This document shows, in pieces, positions 10,801 through 21,862 of a DNA stretch of 64,000 nucleotides. Within the stretch, counting starts at the first letter, position 1; each line of letters opens with the position of its first letter. The position numbers and the translations under genes were made by a program. The notes under the pieces were generated by a model that saw nothing but the letters and a program-made list of their open reading frames with translations, made no database searches and had not been told where the DNA came from. This stretch comes from Aralia elata (taxonomy: Eukaryota; Streptophyta; Magnoliopsida; Apiales; Araliaceae): NCBI GenBank assembly GCA_034770075.1, contig CM068385.1, forward strand, positions 54,940,746-55,004,745. The letters run 5' to 3'.

Positions 10801-12438
10801 ATTTTATATCATCCGGGGTAAAGCGAACGTTGTGGCCGATGCCTTAAGCCGAAAGGGACGGGAGAAACTGTTTTATGTTAACTGCTCAGGAGGAGTTAAT
10901 TACAGCAATGGCAAAATTGGAATTGGAGGTGAAAATATCCGGGGGAGTGTGATGAAAAATTATTTCAATTGAGAATTGGTTCAACTTTGGTGGATAAGGT
11001 TTAAGGAAGCACAAATGCAGGACGAAGAATGTGAGAAAATCAGGAAAAGAATAACTGGAGGTGATGAAGTGAAATTCAAAGTGGATAATGAAGGAGTATT
11101 GAGATTCGAAGGAAGGATTTGGGTTCCGCCAGTCACAGGAGGTTAAAGAGGAAATTTTGAGTGAGGCTCATAATTCAAGATATTCGATTCATCCGGGTAG
11201 TACGAAGATGTACCAAGATCTCCGACAACCATTTCTGGTGGCCAAATATGAAGAAAGACGTGAGCCGATTGTGTAGCCAAGTGTTTGACATGTCAGAAAG
11301 TTAAGGCAGAACATCAGAGACCAAGTGGGTTATTACAACCGCTAGAAATCCCAGAATGGAAATGGGAGCACATCACCATGGATTTCGTAGTAGGTTCTTC
11401 CGACGACTCAGAAAGGTTTCGACGCCGTAATGGGTTTATCGTGGATCGACTGACAAAATCAGCACATTTTCTACCGATCAAGATCAGATTCAACTTAGAT
11501 CAGTTGGCGAAGTTGTATGTCAAGGAGATTATTTCGAGGCACGGTGTTCCTATATCTATTGTCTCAGATAGGGATCCGCGCTTCACATCGAAACTTTTGG
11601 AAACGACTACAGGAATGCAATGGGAACGCAATTACGTATGAGTACAGCATATCATCCACAGACCGACGGACAGAGCGAAAGAACGATTCAAACATGGAGG
11701 ATATGTTACGAGCATGCATTATGGACTTCAAAGGAAATTGGGACGATCATTCTACCGTTGGTGGAATTTGCTTATAACAACAGTTACCACGCAAGTATTG
11801 GCATGCCGCCTTACGAAGCGTTGTACGGCAGAAAGTGCAGAACTCCATTATGCTGGGATGAAGTTGGTGAACGTCAATTGCTCGGACCAGAACTGGTACA
11901 AACAGACCGCAGAAGAAATCAATTAAAGTGATCAGGGCAAGATTGATAGCAGCTCAAGATAGACAGAAGAAGTACTCCGATCAACATCGTAAGGATCGAG
12001 AGTTTGACTCTGGTAGCTATGTATTCTTGAAAGTATCTCCCTGGAAAGGGAAGATTCGTTTTGGTAAAAAGGGAAAACTGAGCCCGAGGTTTCATTCGGA
12101 CCCTTTGAAGTGTTAAGAAGAGTTGGTGAGGTCGCTTATGAGGTAGCTTTACCTCCAGCGCTGGAACACATCCACAATGTCTTTCATGTCTCGGTGTTTA
12201 CGACCCATACAAGCCCGACTACAAGCATGTCCATAGAGTAATGAACCCCTACAAGTTGAGAAAGATTTGTCTTACGAAGAAGAGCCTGTTCAGATAGTTG
12301 ACAGGAAAGAGCCAAGTGCTAAGAAATAAAAATTATAACCTTCTGTTAAGGTGATCTGGAGGAACCACAACGCTGAAGAAGCAACGTGGGAACTCGAAGA
12401 TCAGATTGATGAGAAATTATCCACAGCTATTTGCTTAA
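7858..12438 (+). pseudogene. gag-pol polyprotein, Ty3/gypsy copy 2, many single-base insertions
   Basis: Same polyprotein as copy 1, here with its start: ATG CCG CCA AGA AGA at 7858. The N-terminal gag has an Asn-rich stretch and a retrotransposon gag core (about 8020-8540), then the CCHC knuckles (about 8690-8850). Protease DSGA is near 9062, the RT catalytic motif near 10070, then RNase H, the integrase zinc site and DDE core, and the chromodomain ending in TAA at 12436. The frame is broken many times, first near 8108 (extra T). Almost every difference from copy 1 is an extra base, and between breaks the protein is nearly identical. The segment from the start of copy 1 to the LTR is 3,942 bp here against 3,888 bp. 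The 300 bp before the ATG (7558-7857) are AT-rich leader with no ORF; the ATG follows an acceptor-like TTAAACAG. Confidence 0.85.
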
Positions 12439-12540
12439 TCTATGTGTAAGCGATTCTGGGGACAGAATCTTTGTAAGGGGGGGGAGAATGTAACGGGATG
12501 AGTTAATCAAGTCGTGATTCTTGGGGACAGAATTCCTTTT

Positions 12541-12553
12541 AAGGGGGGAAAGA
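12541..12553 (+). promoter_or_regulatory. Polypurine tract of gypsy copy 2
   Basis: AAGGGGGGAAAGA directly before the TGTGAC start of LTR B, identical to the tract of copy 1. Confidence 0.8.
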
Positions 12554-15279
12554 TGTGACGAACGAGAATTTTTGTAACTTATTTTAAATATTTATTGATT
12601 AAATAAATATTTTTGATGATTTGATTGTTGAATTAATTGATTAATTGATGAATTTATGGTAGATTAATTTAATTATATGTGTTACATTAATTAGATTAAT
12701 GTGAAGAATTTTTATATTTAATATATGTGTTTAATTGAATTTATTTGATTAAATACATTATTTAAAATTAGTATAATGTTATTTCTAATTAATTTAATTA
12801 TTAATTAGAGATTCAATAATTTGTCCATATTTAATAAATGAGAATATTTATTTTATATGACTATGTGATTCAATGTAGAATTTTTCTATTTTATAATACT
12901 TGATTTTATTAAGATTAATTTAGTTGATTAAAGTGTGACATGAAACTATGTAATAAGCTTTTTATTATAATAAATTAGAAGGGAGAATAATGTGCTAGCC
13001 ACCCAAACGAAGCCTTATTGGGAGTTGAGGTCAGTTAACCCATTATGGGATTAACTGACACCACTCGTCAGATGTAAAACTTCACGTTATCCTATTATCA
13101 GCCATTCCCATCATCAGTTTCCAAAATTCATTCAGAGAGAAAAGAAAGAGAGTTTGAGAGAATTGAAGAAGAAAATCTACTCACCTTGTTGCATAAATCT
13201 AATTTCTTGTTAAGGTAATTCTTAATTTTAACCTTTAGTTTATGTTTTCTTAATTTTTCTCCATGAATGCATGTCTGAGTTTTCTGTAAATTAAGTTATA
13301 TGGTTAAATTTTATAGAATGATGATTGAATATTCGAAAGCATGTATACAGCGTCTTTTATATGATGTATATGTGATTTAGAGTAATTAATTCATAAGAAT
13401 ATGCCTTGAATTAGAAGTTCTGAAATTACAGAGAAACAGAGTTTTAAATATGACTTATATGTATGAAAAAAAAAAAAATTATGCTTGAATTAACATGTTA
13501 ATCGTTAAATTGATAAGTTGTTTATGTTTATGCATATAAAAACGAAAAGAATGAAACTTAAATGGATTGATTTGGTTAAGGAACGAATTTACTGTGATTG
13601 ATTTCGTTAACTGTATCAATATGTAAATACAGAACATGAACAGTGAAAATTTTAGTTTTAATTGATTATTTAGGATTGTCTGTGATGTCAAAATCACTGT
13701 TTATGGAATGGGTTTTGATTTCAAACCATATATGATAATTGGGTATGTTTAATTTGATGTACGAAATAACAAAATGGGAAATTTTTGGCCACTGTTTCTG
13801 CGTTACTTACGCGAACTGCAGAAACTGGAATTCGTGATTCTCGCTTCGGCGAGAATTTTGTGAAGGAAATTCTCGCCCCGGCGAGAGCTTGCCCCGGCGA
13901 GAGCTCGCCCTGGCGAGAATTTTGTGAAGAAATTTCCTCGCCCCGGCGAGAATTTTATGAAGAAATTCCTCGACGAGAGTAGAAATTTTATTCTTTCTTT
14001 GTGATCATGGTATGAAATCGTGGTTATACCTAAAGCTTAGGCTAATGTATAAAATGAATGTTAAAATTACTGTGAAAAGTGGTAGCATAAGTCCATTGAT
14101 TGTTTGGGTCAACTGAGCTATTGAGTTTAAATGAGAATGAGGTTTTGACGTGTTTATAATACTGTAACTAATTATTGTTACTGTTTTATAAACGGAATGT
14201 ATCAGGTTGATTAGAGAAACGTGAGTCTTAAATTTTTAGTCTACGCACGAGGCAAGTAATCTTATCCTTACTTTTACGATTACGCAAGTTCCTAAATTTC
14301 TTTATCATAGAATACAAGCTTCATAATGCTATTACTTCTTGAGCAAGTTATTGTTTATATTCCATTCAATTTCATGGATTCCAATGAGACGTTTTAATTT
14401 CCTCTTTGTAATGCTTCAGTTACATAGAACGTATTCAATCGTACCTTTTGTGAGATTTTAGTTTTTGATTCTCGAATTACACCTTTTGAACCTTGATTGA
14501 CTAGCGAACCCTTTTGATTCGACTAGTCCATAGTTGATGAGCGTTCTAAATTCTAGAAACGTTATTGAAGTAAATCCAAACCAAACTTCCTTTGGTGCCG
14601 GACTCCGATGTCAAACTGAGATGAACAACCCTTATTACAGGGGATATTATTTATGCGTTAGCGTTAAGATGTTGTGCACATACATGGTACAAAGGGCTGA
14701 TCCCCTGAGTACGAGGAGAAAGGTCCATATAGTCCTTACGACTGTTAAAGGTTTAAAGTAGAAGTACTTGATAACCTGGGACATAGTTTCGTGGTCTTAA
14801 GACCCTCAGATGTTCTTTTTGAATCTTGTTTTACATTCTTGACTCAAAGCTAAATCTTCAATTATTCGATATCCGTTGATTATTTCGCATGTTATTATTA
14901 TTGTTGTTGTTATACTTGCTGGGCAATCATTGCTCACCCTTGCATAATAACACTGCAGCTAAGGTTGAAAGAACTGACGAGCCATCTACTAGTAAGGGCA
15001 AAGGAAAAGCAAACAAGTGATGAAGACTTGTTGTATTTGCTTTATTGTTGTTTCTGTAATAGACTTGATTTATGTTTTCCGCACTGATGTTTAATTAAGG
15101 TTAGATAACCTGGGATTTGTTTATGAATGATGTTGTAACCCTCTAATGGGAGATTTCTATTTCTATATAAGTAGTTTTCATTTATATCTAAATGGGTAGT
15201 TAGATGTGATGTGATGTTTTTGGATTGTGAACACCAAATCCTGAGGAAATGAAGGTACCCCGGATTTGGGGGTGTCACA
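12554..15279 (+). repeat. LTR B (2,726 bp) of the Tekay-like element
   Basis: Second copy of the LTR, starting TGTGAC and ending GTCACA. It is collinear with LTR A, with scattered single-base insertions and a few substitutions. The palindrome array at 13840-13978 has a different unit composition (one unit reads CTCGCTTCGGCGAG). The Lys-rich reading frame is intact at 14958-15020. It serves as 3' LTR of copy 2 and 5' LTR of copy 3. Confidence 0.9.
14958..15020 (+). other. Conserved Lys/Gly-rich short reading frame in LTR B
   Basis: Identical in layout to the frame at 6250-6312 of LTR A: twenty codons from the acceptor-like CAG to TGA. Confidence 0.5.
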
Positions 15280-15282
15280 GGT

Positions 15283-15295
15283 TGGTATCAGAGCC
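15283..15295 (+). promoter_or_regulatory. Primer binding site, initiator methionine tRNA (copy 3)
   Basis: TGGTATCAGAGCC 3 bp after the end of LTR B, as in copy 2. Confidence 0.9.
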
Positions 15296-15514
15296 GTAGG
15301 TTATGAACCTTAGGTGGGGAAACCTTAGGGTAGTAGCCTTTTTAAGAGTCAGAAAATATAGTGGTGATAAACTCTCATCGAGTTCTAAGGAATGAATTAA
15401 GGAAAATTCATTAAAGATAATAAAAGAACTTATGTGCTATGTGCTTATGTGTTAATACCCTATGTGCTACGACTAGTACCGAGTATTAATTAAAACTTAA
15501 ACTTTGTTGTCAGG

Positions 15515-16276
15515 ATGTCGGATATTGGAGGATCCAGTCAGCCTAGGGAGATTGTGCCCCGAGTGGCTGGAAGAGGAGGAGCCCCGCGATATTCCATGTT
15601 ATCAGGGAGCAGTTGGTGCATAGAGAGCCATCTCCATTGATCACGGTTGTGGGTCAGGAGTATGAGCCTGAGACAGATCCCGAGGAGGATCCTGAGGAGG
15701 TTTGAGGAGGAGGAAGAAGACCCTGAGGAGATACCACTATCTTCCATAGGTTTTCAGATGTTTGAGCAGGTGTATGACCGCAACATAGAGTTGCAGGATC
15801 GAGTGGAGGAGCTAGAGGGACAGGTGGCTGAGCGTCAGGCTGTTCTAGAACAGAAGGATGAGGAAAATTAAGGAACCTGGATATACGCCTTGGAGATGTA
15901 GAATGGAAGTTAGTTCACATGTAGAGAGTGAAAAAGAAGACTTGCTAGCTGAGAATGAAAAGATGAAACTAGAGATTCCAGAAGTTAAAGGATGATTTGA
16001 GTGAGGAATCTGCAGAACGTGCTAGAGCAGAGGATGCTTGGATGCGTAACGCTCGACGTGCAGAGATTTCCGAAGAAGGTGCACGGGCAAAGCGGGCTAA
16101 GATTGAGGAGAACGGACTACACATTTCAGAAAGCGATTGATAGAGCCCAGGATCGAGTTTTCCACTATCCGACTCAGTTTGAAGAATTACCATGGTACAT
16201 ACTGGATCGCAGGACGATGTGCCGTATCATGGAGGAAGAACGTAGACGGGCAGTTCAACGCCTTAGTAGGCCATGA
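15515..16276 (+). pseudogene. Pre-gag ORF: acidic coiled-coil protein (copy 3)
   Basis: Third-copy version of the pre-gag ORF, ATG at 15515 to TGA at 16274. It keeps the segment RNIELQDRVEELEGQV (about 15778-15825) in frame, where copy 2 has an extra T. The coiled-coil and basic tail follow. Extra single bases (for example near 15571, 15593 and 15701) split it into several frames. The arginine codon CGA at about 16053 is intact here while copy 2 has TGA. The order acidic region, coiled coil, basic tail is the same as in copy 2. Confidence 0.6.
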
Positions 16277-16574
16277 TAGGAGAAGTTTTTGAGCTATGTG
16301 TAAATATTTATGATGTTTTATGATGTAAATTCCGGCGTGATTATACACAATGGAATATGACTATTTAATCCTAAAGATTGTTTGATCTTAGGATAGTTAA
16401 TGTAAATAGCAGTAGTGCTACCTTTCTATGTTAAGACTTTTGGATGAATGAAATATCAGCTCTATTTGAAGAAATTATGTGTTAAATGTTTAACATGAAT
16501 TGTTTGAGTTAAATGTTGAACACTTGAGCAAATTTGAGTGTTGATCTCATAAGCGCATATTCTTAAACAGAATT

Positions 16575-19500
16575 ATGCCGCCAAGAAGAGCTGGACGACC
16601 CCGTCAACAACCACCCCCTGAGGGGTCCACTAACAACAATAACAATAATCCACCCGATGTTAACCCAGTTCAACAACTAGTGAATCTTTTGACTGGAGCT
16701 TTTGCCAATCAACCGCAAGCTCACGTTACGACCTTTAAGGACTTTAAGGCCGTTGGTCCCCCTGAGTTTAAGGGAGCGATGAATCCGATAGAAGCCCAAA
16801 CCTGGGTAATGGAAATGGAGAAAGTTTTCGATGTCGCTAGGGTTGGGAATGACCAGAAGACTTGCCTTTGCGACTTTCATGTTTAAAGTCGGAAGCCAGT
16901 TACTGGTGGCAAGCCCAATAAGACGAGAGCAGGAGAGGGAGTCATACCGTGGGATCGGTTTAAGGAAATGTTCTTCGAGATGTATTTTCCGGCTAGTTCA
17001 CAGAATCAGATGGAGGTTCAGTTTCTCGAACTTATACAGGGAACGATGTCAGTGCCAGAATATTCGGCAAAATTCAACGAATTAGCGAGGTTTGCACGCA
17101 TACCACGGTTAACACGGCAATGAGAGGAAAAGGCTAGACGGTTTTTTGATGCGAAAGGATTGGAAAGCCTTGGGCTTTACAGTAAGGTTTCTATGTTATC
17201 AACTGGAACACTTTTTGCTGGAGTTTTAGAGAAGGCGATTACTCGCAGAAGGTGGAAGGCGATGCTGATGGACTAAGTAATAACCAAGAAACAGAAAAAA
17301 GAAGAAGAAGTGGAAAAGTGAGGAATAATAAGTCAAGTGGGTTGGTAACAGTGGTGGTCACAACAACAAGAGGAAGTGGAATGGATAACGGATCTACTGG
17401 GAAGGTCAACAGGGAGGTCAAAAAAGAAGAACGATAGAAGCGGAGTACTTGTGTTACATGTGGGAAAAGCAATCACATAGGTTATTTGCCTGAAACTCGG
17501 GAAGAGGGGTTGTGCTACCAGAATTGACCACACCAGGAGGGCCACATTAGCTCCGAATTTGTCCGAATCCGAAGAGAGGTGCTTGTTCTTCACATGTGGA
17601 ATCGTAAGTGATCATTTGGCTAGGGATTGCCGCCAGGAATCAGCAGCAGGAACAGGATCGGGAGGCTCAAATAAGGGACAACATGGGTGGTGGTTCAGGT
17701 ACATTGGGCTCATAACCGGATCAGCACCAGCAAACCGACCAACTGCATAGGACTTTCAACATGAACCGTGCACGATGCTGTGCAAGTCTCGCGAATGTGG
17801 TTTGTCAGGTATCATTCCGTATCAATAAATATAGATGCTTATGTATTGTTTGAATTCGGGATGCGGTTAGCTACTTGTTCATCTTATATCCTGAATGACT
17901 TTGGCTAAGAACTTAGATTATGGCCCTAAGGAGGAATTAGACTACTCCATTGAACATAGAAATTGGCGAATAGGGGAGGGTAATGCCTGTTAAAGTACGT
18001 AATACAAGCAAGCTGTAGAGTGGATATTAAGGGAAACGTGGATGACCAGTAGATCTTGATCCCAATCAAACTTGGGGGGAATTTGACCGTTATTTTGGGT
18101 TATCGGTACTGGCTTATTCAATTGTGGAGCGATAATTGATTGCCCAGAAAGAAACCGTATTACCCTTATGACTGGGGGCGTCAAAAGGTTAGTATTTTAC
18201 GGCCAGCAAATCGCGCTAGACAAAGCGAGTTGTCTGACGATGATGCAGGCCAGGATAGATGTTAAGAACCAGAAGGCTGTGTGGGATACTGTTAATTTAA
18301 AGCCACCTAATAACATAGTTGATACTCGAAAGGAGAGTCCCGCACAATTAGAAGAGATACATGTGGTAAAGGGGACTTTAGTAGACGTCTTTCCAGACGA
18401 GTTGCCCAGACTATTCCGACCAGTATAGGGAAGGAGTTGAGTTATGTACATCGGATTTGGCCTCCCAGGATCTGGCCCGATATCGAAAACGCTCCGTAAC
18501 CCGGTTATGGCCCCAGTAGAGATGAAAGAATTAATGGTTTGCAGCTACCAAGAACTTTTAGATAACGAAGTATATTCCGCCGACGCCGTCGTATCCGCAG
18601 TGCGGGGGTAAAAATAAAAAAAACAGGGGGGGGTAAAAATAACAAAAAAGAAACAAAAGAGCGTCGGTGTTGGTTTGTGGATAAGAAGAAGGATCGGATC
18701 GATGGCGAACTTTGCATATGATTAACAGAGAGTTGAACAAAGGTCTACGATTAAGAATAAATACCCGCTTGCCAAGAATCGCACGCCTTATTTGATCAGT
18801 TGAAAGGGAAGCGAAATATTTACCTCAAAAAGATAGATTCTTGATGAGTGGGTATCATCAGTTGGAAGGTGAGGAGAACGAAGATGTACCGAAGGGACAG
18901 CGTTCCCAGAACTCGTGTATGGTCACTATGAGTGTTCTAGTGGATGTCATTTGGTCTAAACGAGATGCTTCACATGCAGCCCTTCAATAGGGACTTAATG
19001 AACCAAGGGGTGGTTGTAAGAAGCCGTTTATTTGACAAGTTTGTAGTAGTATTCATGTGACGATATTCTAATTTACTCCAAAACCAAGGAAGGAAAGCAT
19101 GCAGAGCTATTTGAAAGTTGTCAGTGGAAGCGTTAAGAAGAGGAGAATGTTGTACGCCAAATTTTCAAGAGTGTGAATTCTGGATAGAGCGGTTTTTTTT
19201 TTTTGAGTGCAATTATCTTGGACATGTTGATTGAACAAGGATGGGCTTTCGGTTGGACTCCGTACCAAAGGGGTTAGGTGCTCAGCCCCAATGCAGTGGC
19301 TTAACTGGTGATGCAGCGGCGAGACCCCCGGGCCATCCGGAAGTGAGGAGTTTCCTCGGATTAGCGGGTTACTAACAGGAAGATTCCATTCAGGGAAAAG
19401 GAGGGTTTTTTCCAAAATCGCAAATTTTTTTTTTCTTCCTGTTAACAGGAATTTGACTATGAAAGACGGTGAAGTTCGTGTTGGACGGAGAAGTGTGAGG

Positions 19501-21724
19501 AAAGTTTGTTCAAGAATTAAAGAAAAGGTTGAGTACCTGGGGCTCCTGTGTTGTCTCTACCGGATAGCACGGGAAATTTTTGTGGTGTACAGTGATGCGT
19601 CGCATAAAGGACTAGGTTGTGTGCTTATAGCAGAACGGTTAAGGTCATTGCGTACGCGACCCACGACAATTAAAGGACTATGGAGAAAGGGGTATCCTAA
19701 CCCATGATTTTAGAATTGGCCGCCGGTGGTGTTTGCTGTTGAAGGATATGGGAAGGCACTATCTTTACGGGGAGAAGTGTGTAAATATATACAGACCACA
19801 AAAAGTCTGAAATATATTTTTAACACAGAAGGATCTGAAAATATGCCGTCAGAGGGAGATGGTTTTGGAAATTGATAAAAGATTACGACTGGCGAGATTT
19901 TATTATCATGCCGGGTTAAAGCGAACGGAGCCTTGTGGCCGGATGCCTTAAGCACGAAACAGGGACGGGAGAAACTTGTCTTATGTTAACTGCTCAGGAG
20001 GAGTTAATTACAGCAATGGCCAAAATTGGACTTGGAGGTGAAATATCCGGGGGAAGTGTGGATGATTAAATTATTATTTCAATTGGAGAATTGGTTCAAA
20101 CTTTGGGGTGGATAAGGTTAAGGAAGCACAAATGGCAGGACCGAAGGAAAGACATAGTGGAGAAAATCAGGACAGAAAGAATATCTGGGAGGTGATGAAG
20201 TGAAATTCAAAGTGGGATAATGAAGGAGTATTGAGATTCGAAGGAACGGATTTGGGTTCCCCAGGCCAGTACAGGAGGTTTAAAGGAGGAAATTTTGAGT
20301 GAGGACTCATAACTTCAAAGATTATTCGATTCAATCCGGGTAGGGATACGAAGATGTAACCAAGATCTCCAGACAACATTTTTGGTGGCCAAATATGTAG
20401 GAAAGACGGTAGGCCGATTGTAGTAGCCAAGTGTGTGTTGGACATGTCAGAACGAAAGTTAAGCTAGCAGGAACCATCCAGAGGACCATGGGGGGGGTGG
20501 GTTATTACAAACGCTAGAATATCCCAGAATGGAAATGGGAGCACCATCACCATGGATTTACGTAGTAGGTTACTTTCCGACGACTCATAAAGGTTTTCGG
20601 AACGCCGTAGGGGTTTTATCGTGGATCGAGCGCCCCAGACAAAATCAGCCACATTTTTCTTACCGAATCAAGATCAGATTCAACTTAGATCTGTTGGCGA
20701 AGGTTGGATGTCAAGGAGACTTATTTCGAGGCACGGTGTTCCCGATATCTATTTGTCTCAGATAGGGATCCGCGCTTCAACATCGGACACTTTTGGGAAA
20801 CGACTACAGGAATGCATGGGAACGCAATTACGTATGGAGTACAGCATATCATCCACAGACCCGACGGACAGAGCGAAAAGAAACGATTCAAACATTGGAG
20901 GATATGTTACGAGCAGGCATTATGGACTTCAAAGGAAACTTGGGGGAACGATCACTCTACCGTTGGGTGGAACTTTGCTTATAACTACAGTTACCACGCA
21001 AGTATTGGCATGCCCGCCCTTACGAAAGCGTTTGTACGGGCCGGAAAGTGCAGAACTCCATTATGCGCTGGGATGAAAGGTTGGGTGAAACGTCAATTGC
21101 TCGGACCAGAACTGGTACCAAAGACGCCGCAAGAAATCATTAAAGTGATCATGGGTAAGATATGATAGCAGCTCCAAGGATAGACAGAAGAAGTACGCCG
21201 ATCAACATGCGTAAGGATCCGAGACGTTTGACTCTTGGTGAAGGGGCTATGTATTCTTGAGAAGAGATATCGCCTGGAAAGGGCAGATTCGTTTTGGTCA
21301 AAAAGGGACAAACATGAGCCCGAGGTGGTTCAATCGGACCCTTTGAAGGGTGGTGTTTGTTATAAGAAGAGTTGGTGAGGTCGCTTATGAGGTAGCTTTT
21401 AACACTCAAGCGCAGGAACACATCCACAATGTCTTTCATGTCTCGGTGTTACGACCCATACAAGGCCCCCGACTACAAGCATGTCATAAGAAAAAAATAA
21501 AGTATGAACCCCTACAAGTTTGAGAAAGAATTTAGTTCTCCGAAGACGAGCCTGTTCAGGCTAGTTGACAGGGACAGAAGCATACAGCTCAGTGTCTAAG
21601 CACTCAAATTGTTACCTTCTGTTAAGGTTATCTGGAGAGGAACCACAACAGCTGAAGAAGCAACGTGGGACCCTGAGAAGATCCAGATGATGAGAAACCA
21701 TTAACTCACAGCATATTTGCTTAA
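16575..21724 (+). pseudogene. gag-pol polyprotein, Ty3/gypsy copy 3, heavily corrupted by insertions
   Basis: Collinear with copies 1 and 2 from gag (ATG CCG CCA at 16575) to the chromodomain and TAA at 21722. Up to about 17,090 it is as clean as copy 2. Beyond that, extra bases occur roughly every 6-10 nt, so only short stretches of gag, protease, RT, RNase H and integrase can be read in any one frame. The segment equivalent to copy 1 (17356-21862) is 4,507 bp against 3,888 bp. Long artefact-like blocks are inserted, including an A/G-rich run at about 18605-18660 and T-runs near 19192-19204 and 19425-19433. The abrupt change inside gag points to raw-read filler rather than ancient decay. Confidence 0.8.
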
Positions 21725-21862
21725 TCTTATGTGTAGCGATTTCTTGGGGAACATCAGAATCCTTTGTCAGGTGGGGCGGGAGCATGTAACAAGGATGCTG
21801 TTTAATGCAATTCCGTCGATTCTGGGTGACAGCATCCTTTTAAGGGGGGAAAGGCGGAATGC